Notes: a model not told the origin generated them from the sequence alone. A stretch of 32,343 bases of DNA from Micromonospora wenchangensis (GCF_002210435.1 NZ_MZMV01000072.1:1-32343), one strand, 5' to 3'; positions 1-7,846 are shown, numbered from the stretch's first letter. Numbers and translations are program-made.

Positions 1-11
1 GGCCGGTGTGC

Positions 12-965
12 TCAGAGCAGGGCGTCCAGCGCGTCGAGGTCGTCGTCGGTGGGCTGCCAACCGCCGGCGGCGGCGTTCGCGCGGACCTGCTCGGCGGTGG
101 TGGCGCCGGCGATGACCGAGGCCACCGCCGGACGGGCGGCCAGCCCGCCGATGGCCACCTGGAGCAGCGTCAGCCCCCGCTGCGCCGCGTACGCCTCCAG
201 CGCCTCGATGGTGTCCCAGCGGGCGGCGGCGAGTCGTTCGGCGTACCGGCCGCCACCGGCGAGGCGACTGCCGGCGGGCGGGGCGCTGTCCCGCCGGTAC
301 TTGCCGGTGAGCAGGCCGTTGGCCAGCGGGAAGAACGGCAGCAGCCCCAGGCCGAACCGCTCGCAGGCCGGGACGATCTCGACCTCGGCGTCCCGGTGGA
401 GCAGGTTGTAGTGGTTCTGCGCGCTGATGAACCGGGTCAGCCCCCGGGTCTTCGCCGTCCAGTCGGCGTCGGCGATCTGCCAGCCGGAGAAGTTGGAGTT
501 GCCCAGGTACCGCACCTTGCCGGCGCGGACCAGGTCGTCCAGCGCGGCGAGCGTCTCGTCGACCGGGGTGTCCGGGTCGGGCTCGTGCAGCTGGTACAGG
601 TCGATGTGGTCGGTGCCGAGCCGGCGCAGCGACGCCTCGACGGCCCGCACCACGTACCGCCGGGAGCCGCGTACCCCGAAGTCGCGGCCGTTGCGCCCGC
701 CCATCGACATGCCGAACTTGGTGGCCAGCACCACGTCGTCGCGCCGCCCCTTGAGGGCCTGCCCGAGCAGTTCCTCCGAGCCGCCCGGCGGCTCGCCGTA
801 GATGTCGGCGGTGTCGAAGAAGGTGATCCCGGCGTCGAGCGCGGCGTCGACCACCGCCCGGGTGCCGTCGGTGTCGAGCTTGCGGCCGAAGTTGTTGCAG
901 CCGATGCCGACCACGGACACCACGAGCCCGGAGTCGCCCAGCCGGCGGTAGGTCATCTCAGTCAC
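12..965 (-). CDS. Aldo/keto reductase
   Basis: A complete 317-residue protein of the aldo/keto reductase superfamily, which reduces aldehydes and ketones with NADPH on a (beta/alpha)8 barrel in the cytosol. The catalytic tetrad can be read directly: Asp51 and Tyr56 in the DTADIYG segment, Lys83 in ATKFGM, and His127 in LYQLHEPD. The length is normal for the family. The first codon is GTG at 965, with an in-frame ATG three codons later. TAGGGT (972-977) lies six bases before the GTG, so the message could be leaderless; GGTGA in the same place could also serve as a ribosome binding site. The physiological substrate cannot be told from the sequence. The gene follows the ABC-F gene on the same strand after about 95 nt and may be transcribed separately. 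Confidence 0.93.
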   Translation of the reverse strand: MTEMTYRRLGDSGLVVSVVGIGCNNFGRKLDTDGTRAVVDAALDAGITFFDTADIYGEPPGGSEELLGQALKGRRDDVVLATKFGMSMGGRNGRDFGVRGSRRYVVRAVEASLRRLGTDHIDLYQLHEPDPDTPVDETLAALDDLVRAGKVRYLGNSNFSGWQIADADWTAKTRGLTRFISAQNHYNLLHRDAEVEIVPACERFGLGLLPFFPLANGLLTGKYRRDSAPPAGSRLAGGGRYAERLAAARWDTIEALEAYAAQRGLTLLQVAIGGLAARPAVASVIAGATTAEQVRANAAAGGWQPTDDDLDALDALL

Positions 966-977
966 GAGATCACCCTA
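966..977 (-). promoter_or_regulatory. Possible -10 element for a leaderless aldo/keto reductase mRNA
   Basis: On the minus strand the hexamer TAGGGT (TANNNT type) is followed by six bases and then the GTG start codon, the spacing expected when transcription begins at the start codon. There is no recognisable TTGAC-like -35 element. The same bases include a GGTGA that could be a ribosome binding site for a leadered message, so the two readings compete. Confidence 0.3.
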
Positions 978-1059
978 TGCCGCCCGGAGCGGCCCCGAGC
1001 GGCGGCGACCCCGCCCGGTGACCGGGTGTGGTCGTCGCCTCACGGTGAGCGCGGCCGGC

Positions 1060-2739
1060 TCAGCCCACGTCCCAGACCGGCTCCGGGGTCTCCACCACGT
1101 CGCCGTCGCCCCGGAACAGCACGAACCTGTCGAACGAGCGGGTGAACCAGCGGTCGTGGGTGACCGCCACCACCGTCCCGGCGAACGCGGCCATTCCCGC
1201 CTCCAACGCCTCCGCCGAGGCCAGGTCGAGGTTGTCGGTCGGCTCGTCGAGCAGCAGCAGGGTGGCCCCGGACAGCTCCAGCAGCAGCACCAGGAACCGG
1301 GCCTGTTGGCCGCCGGAGAGGGTGCCGAACCGCTGGTCGCCCTGGCCGGCCAGCTCGTAGCGGCTCAGCGCCGCCATCGCCGCGTGCCGGTCCATCCCGT
1401 CCCGGTGCTCGTCACCGCGCCACAGCACCTCGACCAGGGTCTTCGCCATCAGCTCCGGCCGGTCGTGGGTCTGCGAGAAGTGTCCCGGCCGCACCCGGGC
1501 GCCCAGCCGGACCACCCCGGCGTGCGCCACCGGGGCCAGCGCGGCGGCCCCGTCCACCGGGCCGTTGGCCGGGTCGGGGTCGGTGCCGCCCCGGGCCAGC
1601 AGGCGCAGGAAGTGCGACTTGCCGGTGCCGTTGGCCCCGAGCACCGCCACCCGGTCGCCGTACCACAGTTCCAGGTCGAAGGGGTAGGTCAGGCCGTCCA
1701 GCTCGAGCTGCTCGCAGATCACCGCGCGCTTGCCGGTCCGTCCGCCGGCCAGCCGCATCCGGATGTCCTGGTCCTTCGGCGGTACGGGCGGCGGCCCGGC
1801 CTCCTCGAACTTGCGCAGCCGGGTCTGCGCCGCCTGGTAGCGGGAGGCGAGCCCGTCGTTGTACGCGGCCTTCTGCTTGTACATCAGCATCAGCTCACGC
1901 AGCTTCTGGTGCTCCTCGTCCCAGCGGCGGCGCAGCTCGTCGAGGCGGGCGTGCCGGGCCGTGCGGGCGTCGTGCCAGCTCGCGAAGCCTCCCGGGTGCA
2001 CCCACGCGCTGCCCCCTTCGACGGCGACCACCCGGTCGGCGGTGTGCGCGAGCAGTTCCCGGTCGTGCGAGACGTACAGCACCGACTTGGCCGACTCGCG
2101 CAGCCGCTGCTCCAGCCAGCGTTTGCCGGGCACGTCGAGGAAGTTGTCCGGCTCGTCGAGCAGCAGCACCTCGTCGGGGCCGCGCAGCAGCAGTTCCAGG
2201 GCGAAGCGCTTCTGCTGCCCGCCCGACAGGGTGCGCACCGGGCGGTCCCGGGAGGCGTCCCAGGGCAGGTCGAGCACGGTGGTGGTGACGGTGTCGAAGA
2301 GCACCTCGGCGTCGTACCCGCCGGCCTCGCCCCAGGCGGCCAGCGCGTCGGCGTACGCCAGTTGGGCCTTGCCGGCGGCGGTGCTGTACTTGCCGCGCAG
2401 CTCGGCCTCGCGCATGGCCCGTTCGGTGTCGGCGAGCCGGTGGCCGGCCGCGCGCAGCGCCGGTGGGGCCAGCGACAGGGCCAGGTCGGCCAGCGTCGAC
2501 TCGTCGCCGATCATGCCGATGAACTGCCGCATCACGCCGAGCCCACCGGATCGGGCAACCGCGCCGGTACGCACCGGCAGGTCACCGGCGACCATCCGCA
2601 GCAGCGTCGTCTTGCCGGCGCCGTTCGGCCCGACCAGGGCGACCTTCGCGCCCTCACCGACCCGGAACGACACGTCGGCGAAGAGTTCCCGACCGTCCGG
2701 GAGGATGTGCCCGACCGCTGCCACGTCCACGTATCCCAC
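1060..2739 (-). CDS. ABC-F family ATPase (two nucleotide-binding domains)
   Basis: A soluble protein of 559 residues with two ABC ATPase domains and no membrane segments, the ABC-F layout. Known members act on the ribosome, either as translation factors or as antibiotic-protection proteins. Domain 1 has Walker A GPNGAGKT (about 37-44), the signature LSGGQQKR (about 170) and Walker B LLLDEPDNFLD; domain 2 has GANGTGKS (about 365), LSGGQQAR (about 471) and LLLDEPTDNLD. A charged helical linker (about 265-320) joins them, as expected for the arm that reaches toward the P-site tRNA. The frame stays open far upstream, but that stretch overlaps the methyltransferase gene. The first in-frame start after the methyltransferase stop is GTG at 2739, 41 nt downstream of it. 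Whether this is a housekeeping factor or a resistance protein cannot be decided here. Confidence 0.9.
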   Translation of the reverse strand: MGYVDVAAVGHILPDGRELFADVSFRVGEGAKVALVGPNGAGKTTLLRMVAGDLPVRTGAVARSGGLGVMRQFIGMIGDESTLADLALSLAPPALRAAGHRLADTERAMREAELRGKYSTAAGKAQLAYADALAAWGEAGGYDAEVLFDTVTTTVLDLPWDASRDRPVRTLSGGQQKRFALELLLRGPDEVLLLDEPDNFLDVPGKRWLEQRLRESAKSVLYVSHDRELLAHTADRVVAVEGGSAWVHPGGFASWHDARTARHARLDELRRRWDEEHQKLRELMLMYKQKAAYNDGLASRYQAAQTRLRKFEEAGPPPVPPKDQDIRMRLAGGRTGKRAVICEQLELDGLTYPFDLELWYGDRVAVLGANGTGKSHFLRLLARGGTDPDPANGPVDGAAALAPVAHAGVVRLGARVRPGHFSQTHDRPELMAKTLVEVLWRGDEHRDGMDRHAAMAALSRYELAGQGDQRFGTLSGGQQARFLVLLLELSGATLLLLDEPTDNLDLASAEALEAGMAAFAGTVVAVTHDRWFTRSFDRFVLFRGDGDVVETPEPVWDVG

Positions 2740-2780
2740 GTCGGCATCCTGCCCGAGGCGTGGGGCCGGGCGACACTCGA

Positions 2781-3386
2781 TTACCTGGTGACCCGCAGCA
2801 CCCGGTAGCCCCGCTGGCTGGCCTGCCGGACGACGGTGAATCCCTCGTCGCCCAGCCAGCGGTGCAGCGAGTCGCCACCGAGGTGCCGGGCCACCACCAG
2901 CCAGCCGACGCCATCGCCGGCGAGCCGGGGCAGCCAGCGGCGCAGCAGGGCGTGCAGTTCGGGCTTGCCGATGTGGATCGGCGGGTTGGACCAGATCTGG
3001 GTGAAGGTGACCTCGGCCGGCACCTCGTCCGGGGCGACGGCGTGCACCCGGTCGGCGGCGTCGACGCGGGCGGCGTTCGCGGCGGTCAGCTCGCGGGCCC
3101 GGGCGTTGACGTCGACCGCCCACACGGTGGCGGTCGGTGCGAGGTCGGCCAGCACGCAGCTGATCGGCCCGAACCCGCAGCCGATGTCGAGCAGGTGACC
3201 GCCGGTGCCGGCGGTCGGCAGCTCGGCCTTGCGCAGCAGTACGGCGGTGCCGGGGTCGAGCCGGGCGGCGGAGAAGACCCCGCTGGCGGAGGCGAGCGTG
3301 TAGTCGCGCCCGGCGACGTGGAACTCGACCTCGCGGGGGTGGGCCGGGGCGCTGGGCTCCGGGGTGAAGTAGTGGTCGCCGGTCAC
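2781..3386 (-). CDS. RsmC/MTS-type class I SAM-dependent methyltransferase
   Basis: A 201-residue Rossmann-fold methyltransferase. The SAM-binding motif I LLDIGCGFGP is at about 65-74, the acidic residue ending strand 2 is in VDVNARA (about 91-97), and motif IV WSNPPIHIGK is at about 132-141. An NPP tetrapeptide of this kind is typical of enzymes that methylate exocyclic amines of guanine or adenine, such as RsmC (16S rRNA G1207); here the N-terminal non-catalytic half of E. coli RsmC is absent, which is usual for actinobacterial homologues. The GTG start at 3386 is preceded by GGAAG at about nine bases. It lies 41 nt upstream of the ABC-F gene on the same strand, so the two are probably co-transcribed; both point to the ribosome. 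The exact target base is an inference. Confidence 0.85.
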   Translation of the reverse strand: MTGDHYFTPEPSAPAHPREVEFHVAGRDYTLASASGVFSAARLDPGTAVLLRKAELPTAGTGGHLLDIGCGFGPISCVLADLAPTATVWAVDVNARARELTAANAARVDAADRVHAVAPDEVPAEVTFTQIWSNPPIHIGKPELHALLRRWLPRLAGDGVGWLVVARHLGGDSLHRWLGDEGFTVVRQASQRGYRVLRVTR

Positions 3387-3498
3387 CGGGGCATTCTTCC
3401 ACCGGCCCGTACCGGTCCCGTCGTCGGCGGTCGGTGTGCCCGGCGGCCCGCCGGGGTGGACGGTCCGGGGCATCCGACGCGCCGCGCGGTATTTCCTG

Positions 3499-3533
3499 AT
3501 TTTATCCCCTAAAAGGGCAATGAACCCTACTCT
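3499..3533. promoter_or_regulatory. Divergent promoter region with overlapping -10 elements
   Basis: An unusually AT-rich island lies between the divergent methyltransferase and membrane-protein genes. On the minus strand TAAAAT (3499-3504) is a near-consensus -10 for the methyltransferase/ABC-F pair, giving a leader of about 105 nt. On the plus strand TACTCT (3528-3533) is seven bases before the ATG at 3541, the spacing of a leaderless actinobacterial promoter. Between them is the inverted repeat CCCTAAAAGGG (3507-3517). Neither -10 has a convincing -35 box. Confidence 0.45.
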
Positions 3534-3540
3534 GGGCGAC

Positions 3541-4644
3541 ATGGTATATCGGTACGAGTCCGCTGAGGACGCGTTTGAGGAGAACCCGCGCCCCGGGGCG
3601 GACCTGCCGCTGGTGCAACCCGGACCGACCGCGCCGGCCGGACCCTCCCCGTCCCGTTTCCCGGCACCCTCCCTGCCCCGGACCGCCCGGCCGGTGCCGC
3701 CGGAGGCCGATCCCGTCCCGATCCGCTCCGCCGTCCAGGTGCCCGCCCCGACGTCCACGCCGCAGCGGTCCCGGTCCCGCCGCTCCGGTGACGCCCGCGG
3801 CGGCCGGCTCTGGCAGATCGCCGTCGGCGGGGCGGCGGTGCTGATGCTGCTCGGCCTCTGCGGCATCGGTGGGGCCCTGCTGCTCATCGACCGCACCGCC
3901 ACCGACGGCCCGGCGCAGAACGGGGCCGCGCCGACGCCGTCGGCGAGCACCGCCCCGACCGACCAGGCCGCCGCCGGCCCGCTGGACTCCCGGGACGTCG
4001 ACCGGCAGCCGTTGACCGCCAAGGAGGTCTTCCCCGGCAAGACCCTGGTCGTCGGCGTCGACCGGCACGAGTACCAGGTGCTCAAGACCCAGGCCGGCGC
4101 GAACTGCGCCGAGGCCGCCACCGGTGAGATCGCCGACCTGCTGGTCACCCTCGGGTGCAGCCAGGTGGTCCGGGCCACCCTGCGCTCCCCCGACGGCGAC
4201 CACCTGCTCACCGCCGGCCTGTTCAACCTGACCGACCTGGCCACCGCGCAACGCGTCCGGGACCGGATCAGGCCGCTGCTCGACGACCGGCGCGGCCGGT
4301 TCCGGGGCATGCCCGCCGGGGACGACACCGAGTCGGTCGCCACCGCCGCCGCCCGCGTCGCCTGGCAGGTACGCGGCCACTACGTCGCCTACTGCCTGGT
4401 CACCCGGGACGACGCCGGTGCCGTCCCGGCCGGTGACCGCGCCGTCCGCGAGATCATCTACGACCTGATCGAGCTGCACCTGGACAAGGGGGTGCTGGAC
4501 CGTCGCGCGGCCGCCGTCAGCGTGGACCAGCCCACCGCCAGGGCCACCGGCGCCTCGGCCACCCCGTCCGCCGGGACCCGCCGGACGCCCACCGCCTCCC
4601 CGCGCGGCGACGACCCGGACACCGACGAACTGCCAGGCGACTGA
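3541..4644 (+). CDS. Single-pass membrane protein of unknown function
   Basis: A protein of 367 residues that I do not recognise as a named family. The N-terminal 90 residues are Pro/Arg-rich and presumably cytoplasmic. One hydrophobic helix (about 92-116, rich in Leu, Gly and Ala) is followed by a Thr/Ala/Pro-rich linker and a mixed alpha/beta region (about 150-325) that would lie outside the membrane. That region holds cysteines at about 189, 206 and 285, which could form a disulphide. The tail is again low in complexity. The start at 3541 is chosen because TACTCT lies seven bases before it; an ATG at 3520 in the same frame would add seven residues and has an AGGG only two bases away. A perfect hairpin follows the stop. 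Annotation beyond membrane-anchored extracytoplasmic protein would be guesswork. Confidence 0.75.
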   Translation: MVYRYESAEDAFEENPRPGADLPLVQPGPTAPAGPSPSRFPAPSLPRTARPVPPEADPVPIRSAVQVPAPTSTPQRSRSRRSGDARGGRLWQIAVGGAAVLMLLGLCGIGGALLLIDRTATDGPAQNGAAPTPSASTAPTDQAAAGPLDSRDVDRQPLTAKEVFPGKTLVVGVDRHEYQVLKTQAGANCAEAATGEIADLLVTLGCSQVVRATLRSPDGDHLLTAGLFNLTDLATAQRVRDRIRPLLDDRRGRFRGMPAGDDTESVATAAARVAWQVRGHYVAYCLVTRDDAGAVPAGDRAVREIIYDLIELHLDKGVLDRRAAAVSVDQPTARATGASATPSAGTRRTPTASPRGDDPDTDELPGD

Positions 4645-4652
4645 CCGCCGGC

Positions 4653-4687
4653 GACGCAGGCCCGGCCGGAGCGGCCGGGCCTGCGTC
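4653..4687. terminator. Bidirectional hairpin terminator, 16-bp perfect stem
   Basis: Positions 4653-4668 and 4672-4687 are exact reverse complements and leave a loop of three bases. The hairpin begins 9 nt after the stop of the plus-strand membrane protein and about 42 nt after the stop of the convergent GyrI-like gene, so it can serve both. There is no T-tract on either side, as is common for terminators in high-GC actinobacteria. Confidence 0.85.
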
Positions 4688-4728
4688 TGAGGAGCCGGCC
4701 CGGGACTGGCCGGCGGCGTGCCCGGTCG

Positions 4729-5223
4729 CTACGCCGGTTCGACGGGCAACCAGAGTTCGCGGGTCGGACTGCCGGGGTCGTCCGTCGGCGCGGACACTGC
4801 GACGATCTCCGGGCCCGGCCGCAGCCGCCACGGGTTGAAGGGGAACCACCCGGTCGCGGCGTCGGCCCAGGTCCGCTGCAGCATCTGCGGATGCGGCCCC
4901 ACGACCCGGATGACCACCCAGCGGCCCGCCGGCACCTCGATCACGTCCAGGTCGGCCGGGACCTGCGTGCTCCGGGACACGGCGACCCCGTGCAGGTAGG
5001 TCAACTCGCTGCCCTCGCCGTAGTCCGCGTCGAGGTCGGCGCAGACCGCGAGCAGGCCGGCCGGCTCGGCGTCGCCGAGCGCCTTCAGGCGCAGGTGCTC
5101 CTGCGCCGGCAACGCCGCGACGTGCCGCTGGATGTACGGGTTGACGCCCCGGTGGATCAGGGGAACCCGGGTGGCGTGCCCCACGAGCCGGAATGCGGAA
5201 CGGCCGACGATGCGGGTCTCCAT
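4729..5223 (-). CDS. Stand-alone GyrI-like/effector-binding domain protein
   Basis: A protein of 164 residues resembling the GyrI-like small-molecule-binding domain found at the C terminus of AraC- and MerR-type activators. Features include an N-terminal strand with FRLVGHATRVPL, a central ELTYLHGVAV segment, the strand VIEVPAGRWVVIRVVGPH and the aromatic WFPFNPWRL near the end. No DNA-binding helix-turn-helix is present, so this is the domain alone. Stand-alone versions are thought to bind or hydrolyse small hydrophobic molecules, or to inhibit gyrase in E. coli; the ligand here is unknown. The ATG at 5223 has a GAAGGGA ribosome binding site about eight bases upstream. It diverges from the dioxygenase gene across about 155 nt and converges on the upstream membrane-protein gene. 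Confidence 0.75.
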   Translation of the reverse strand: METRIVGRSAFRLVGHATRVPLIHRGVNPYIQRHVAALPAQEHLRLKALGDAEPAGLLAVCADLDADYGEGSELTYLHGVAVSRSTQVPADLDVIEVPAGRWVVIRVVGPHPQMLQRTWADAATGWFPFNPWRLRPGPEIVAVSAPTDDPGSPTRELWLPVEPA

Positions 5224-5378
5224 GCGTTCGTTCCCTTCGGCGCTGTGGCGGAACCTGAGCCGTGGTGCCGGGCGACCCGGCCTGTCGTATCGTGGGCCGG
5301 CGCGCACGCGGCACACCCGACAGAAGCGGAGCGGGAAGTGTCGGGCGACCGGACCCGGTGCCGTCCCACGATGGGCGC

Positions 5379-6167
5379 ATGGACGACACGACACTGGTAT
5401 CCCGGTTCCTTCACGACGGTTTCGTGAAGCTGGCGGGCGCCGTCGCGCCGCGCGTGGCCGCGGACTGCGCGCGGCTGCTGTGGCGGGAGACCGGCTGCGA
5501 CCCGGACGACCCGGCCACCTGGACGCAGCCCGTGCACTGGGTGCCCGGCATGGCGCAGGGGCCGTTCGCGGCCGCACCCAACTCCCCGTTCCTCCACCAC
5601 GCCTACGACCTGCTCGTCGGCGCGGGACGCTGGGAGCCGCGCTACTCACTCGGCACCTTCCCGTTGCGCTTCCCGCACCCCGACGAGCCGGACGACGCGG
5701 GCTGGCACATCGAGGGCAGCTACCTGCCGGAGGGCGCGAACTGGTACTTCACGAACGTCCGCTCCCGGGGTCGGGCCCTGCTGATGCTGTTCCTGTTCAG
5801 CGAGGTCGGAGACGAGGACGCGCCGACCCGGATCAGGGTCGGCTCCCACCTCGACGTGCCGAAGGTGCTCGAGAAGTACGGACAGGACGGGGCGAGCGGG
5901 CTCGACCTCGCGCCCGACCTGGTGGCGGCGTCGGACCACCGGCCGGTCGCCCTGGCCACCGGATCCCCGGGTGACGTCTTCCTCTGCCACCCGTTCCTGG
6001 TGCACGCGGCGCAGCCGCACCACGGGACGCGACCGCGGTTCATGGCCCAGCCGCCGCTGATGCCGGCGGCACCGTACGAACTGGAACGGCCCGACGGTGC
6101 GTACTCGCCCGTGGAGATCGCGATCCGCCGGGGGCTCGGGCACGATCCTGAGCGGGAACACCGGTGA
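5379..6167 (+). CDS. Phytanoyl-CoA dioxygenase (PhyH)-like Fe(II)/2-oxoglutarate oxygenase
   Basis: A protein of 262 residues with the double-stranded beta-helix signature of the PhyH family. The iron ligands appear to be His110 and Glu112 (GWHIEGSY) and the distal His209 (HPFLVHAAQPHH). The 2-oxoglutarate-anchoring arginine is probably 218 or 220 in the TRPRFM segment. The metal motif is HxE, where HxD is more usual in the family; iron binding by HxE does occur in related oxygenases. Members hydroxylate small molecules, lipids or secondary metabolites, and the substrate cannot be inferred. The ATG at 5379 has no clear ribosome binding site. The last bases overlap the next gene by 4 nt (GTGA), so the two are probably translationally coupled. 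Confidence 0.75.
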   Translation: MDDTTLVSRFLHDGFVKLAGAVAPRVAADCARLLWRETGCDPDDPATWTQPVHWVPGMAQGPFAAAPNSPFLHHAYDLLVGAGRWEPRYSLGTFPLRFPHPDEPDDAGWHIEGSYLPEGANWYFTNVRSRGRALLMLFLFSEVGDEDAPTRIRVGSHLDVPKVLEKYGQDGASGLDLAPDLVAASDHRPVALATGSPGDVFLCHPFLVHAAQPHHGTRPRFMAQPPLMPAAPYELERPDGAYSPVEIAIRRGLGHDPEREHR

Positions 6168-6988
6168 GGGGGCGGGTGAGTGGCCGCAACGCGCGGTTCC
6201 AGCAGTGGGAGGCCCTACTGCGCAACCGGACCAAGCGGCAGCGTCGCGGCGAGTTCCTCGTGCAGGGCGTACGCCCGATCGCGATGTCCATCGAACACGG
6301 CTGGCAGGTCCGGGAGCTGCTCTACGCCGCCGACGCCCAGCTCTCCGGCTGGGCCCGCACGGCCCTGGACACCGTCCCGGCCGAGCGGTACGCCGTCTCC
6401 CCCGACCTGATGCACGAGTTGGGCGGCAAGGCGGACACGGTGCCGGAACTGCTGGCCGTGGTCGCCCTACCGGAGGACGACCTGCGCCGCATCCCGACCG
6501 GACCGACCATGCTCGCCGTCGTGTTCGACAGGCCCACCAGCCCCGGCAACATCGGGACCCTCGTCCGGTCCGCGGACGCCTTCGGCGCGTCCGGCGTCAT
6601 CGTCACCGGCCATGCCGCCGACGTGTACGACCCGAAGGCGGTACGGGCGAGCACCGGCTCGCTGTTCGCGCTGCCCGTGGTCCGGGTGCCCGCGCACCAG
6701 GCGGTGCTGTCCTGGGTCGCCGACGTGCGGGCCGACGGTGTCCACATCGGCATCGCGGGCGCCGACGAGCGCGCCGCACTGGATGTCGCCGGGTACGACT
6801 TCACGCAACCCACGCTGACCCTGATCGGCAACGAGACCACCGGTCTGAGCGCCGGCTGGCGGGACGCCTGCGACCAGCTCGTCCGGGTTCCGATGTCCGG
6901 CGCAGCCAGTTCCCTGAACGCGGCGGCCGCCGCGACCGTGGTGCTCTACGAGTCGGCCCGCCAGCGCAGCGCCGCCGCCCGGCGGTAG
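6164..6988 (+). CDS. SpoU/TrmH-family RNA 2'-O-ribose methyltransferase
   Basis: A protein of 274 residues with the trefoil-knot SPOUT fold. The N-terminal 100 residues look like the L30e-like RNA-binding domain (FLVQGVRPIAMSIEHG). The catalytic part carries motif 1 SPGNIGTLVRSADAFGASG (about 126-144, with Asn129 and Arg135), motif 2 LIGNETTGLS (about 220-229, Glu224) and motif 3 VPMSGAASSLNAAAAA (about 242-257, Asn252). Family members methylate the ribose of tRNA or 23S rRNA; this group also includes the thiostrepton- and avilamycin-type resistance methyltransferases, but nothing in the sequence proves a resistance role. The GTG start overlaps the dioxygenase stop, and the gene converges on truA with only 7 nt between stops, leaving no room for a terminator. 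Confidence 0.88.
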   Translation: MRGRVSGRNARFQQWEALLRNRTKRQRRGEFLVQGVRPIAMSIEHGWQVRELLYAADAQLSGWARTALDTVPAERYAVSPDLMHELGGKADTVPELLAVVALPEDDLRRIPTGPTMLAVVFDRPTSPGNIGTLVRSADAFGASGVIVTGHAADVYDPKAVRASTGSLFALPVVRVPAHQAVLSWVADVRADGVHIGIAGADERAALDVAGYDFTQPTLTLIGNETTGLSAGWRDACDQLVRVPMSGAASSLNAAAAATVVLYESARQRSAAARR

Positions 6989-6995
6989 CACCGGG

Positions 6996-7826
6996 TCAGG
7001 ACTCCACCGGCAGCCGCAACCGGCGGGTCCGGTCGGCGCGGTCGGCGTACTCGGCCGGGTCGGCCGGATAGCCGACGGCCACCAGGGTCAACCCGTGCGC
7101 CGGCGCGACCGTCACCTCGCTGGAGCGTTCCCGCCTGACGAGCAGCCCGGCCGGCCACCCGACGGGACGTCGACCGTCCCCGGCGGTCAGCATCGCCCCC
7201 ACCAGGCTGCGCACCATCGCCTGGCAGAACGCGTCGGCCTGCACGGTGGCGACCAGGATGCCGTCCGGGTCCCGCCGCCAGTCCAGCCGGGTCACCTCGC
7301 GCACCGTCGTGGCGTTCTCCTTGCGCCGGCAGTACGCGGCGAAGTCGTGCTCCCCGACCAGGCCGGCCGCCGCGACGTTCAGGGCGGCCGGGTCCAACGC
7401 CCGGGGCCAGGCGAGGGTGTCCCGCCGCCGCAGCGGCTCGGCACCCCACGGGGCGTCGGTCACCCGATACTCGTACCGGCGGAAGGTCGCCGAGAACCGG
7501 GCGTCGAAGTCGGCGGGCACCTCCGTCATCGCCCGGACCCGTACGTCACCGGGGAGCAGCCGGGCCAGCCGGCGCAGCAGCCGCTCCCGGTGTTCCGCCC
7601 AGACGGTGGCGGGCAGGTCGAGGTGGCAGACCTGCCCGGTGGCGTGCACCCCGGCGTCGGTGCGCCCGGCCACGGTCAGGCCGGTCACGGTGCCCGCCCC
7701 GAGCACCAGGTCCAGCGTCGCGACCAGCACCCCGGCCACCGTGCGCCGGGTCGGCTGGGCGGCCCAGCCGGAGAAGTCGGTGCCGTCGTACGCGACGTCC
7801 AGCCGCAGCCGGGTCCGCTCGTCCAC
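6996..7826 (-). CDS. truA: tRNA pseudouridine(38-40) synthase TruA
   Basis: TruA isomerises uridines 38, 39 and 40 in the anticodon arm of tRNAs. The catalytic aspartate lies in AGRTDAGVHATGQ (Asp57 with the start used here), the N-terminal LDVAYDGTDFSGWAAQP segment is typical, and the C-terminal half carries FCQAMVRSLVG. A GTG at 7844 is possible, but GTG at 7826 is preferred: GGGAGG lies six bases before it, and the result is 276 residues, close to the E. coli enzyme (270). The upstream GTG would begin next to the intergenic hairpin and has no ribosome binding site. It is the last gene of the alpha operon, as is common in Actinobacteria. Confidence 0.95.
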   Translation of the reverse strand: MDERTRLRLDVAYDGTDFSGWAAQPTRRTVAGVLVATLDLVLGAGTVTGLTVAGRTDAGVHATGQVCHLDLPATVWAEHRERLLRRLARLLPGDVRVRAMTEVPADFDARFSATFRRYEYRVTDAPWGAEPLRRRDTLAWPRALDPAALNVAAAGLVGEHDFAAYCRRKENATTVREVTRLDWRRDPDGILVATVQADAFCQAMVRSLVGAMLTAGDGRRPVGWPAGLLVRRERSSEVTVAPAHGLTLVAVGYPADPAEYADRADRTRRLRLPVES

Positions 7827-7846
7827 CTCGTACCTCCCGTTCACGA

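Noticed and set aside
2740..3402. A 220-codon upstream extension of the ABC-F frame
   Set aside because: It overlaps the methyltransferase gene in another frame and is Arg/Pro-rich low-complexity sequence; the ABC domain starts directly at the GTG at 2739.
3387..4343. Upstream extension of the methyltransferase frame to 520 codons
   Set aside because: It runs antisense through the membrane-protein gene and carries no domain; GTG at 3386 with GGAAG upstream gives the expected protein length.
6164..6988. Specific identification as a thiostrepton-resistance methyltransferase
   Set aside because: Only general SpoU motifs are shared; the N-terminal domain does not resemble the known resistance enzyme closely enough by eye.
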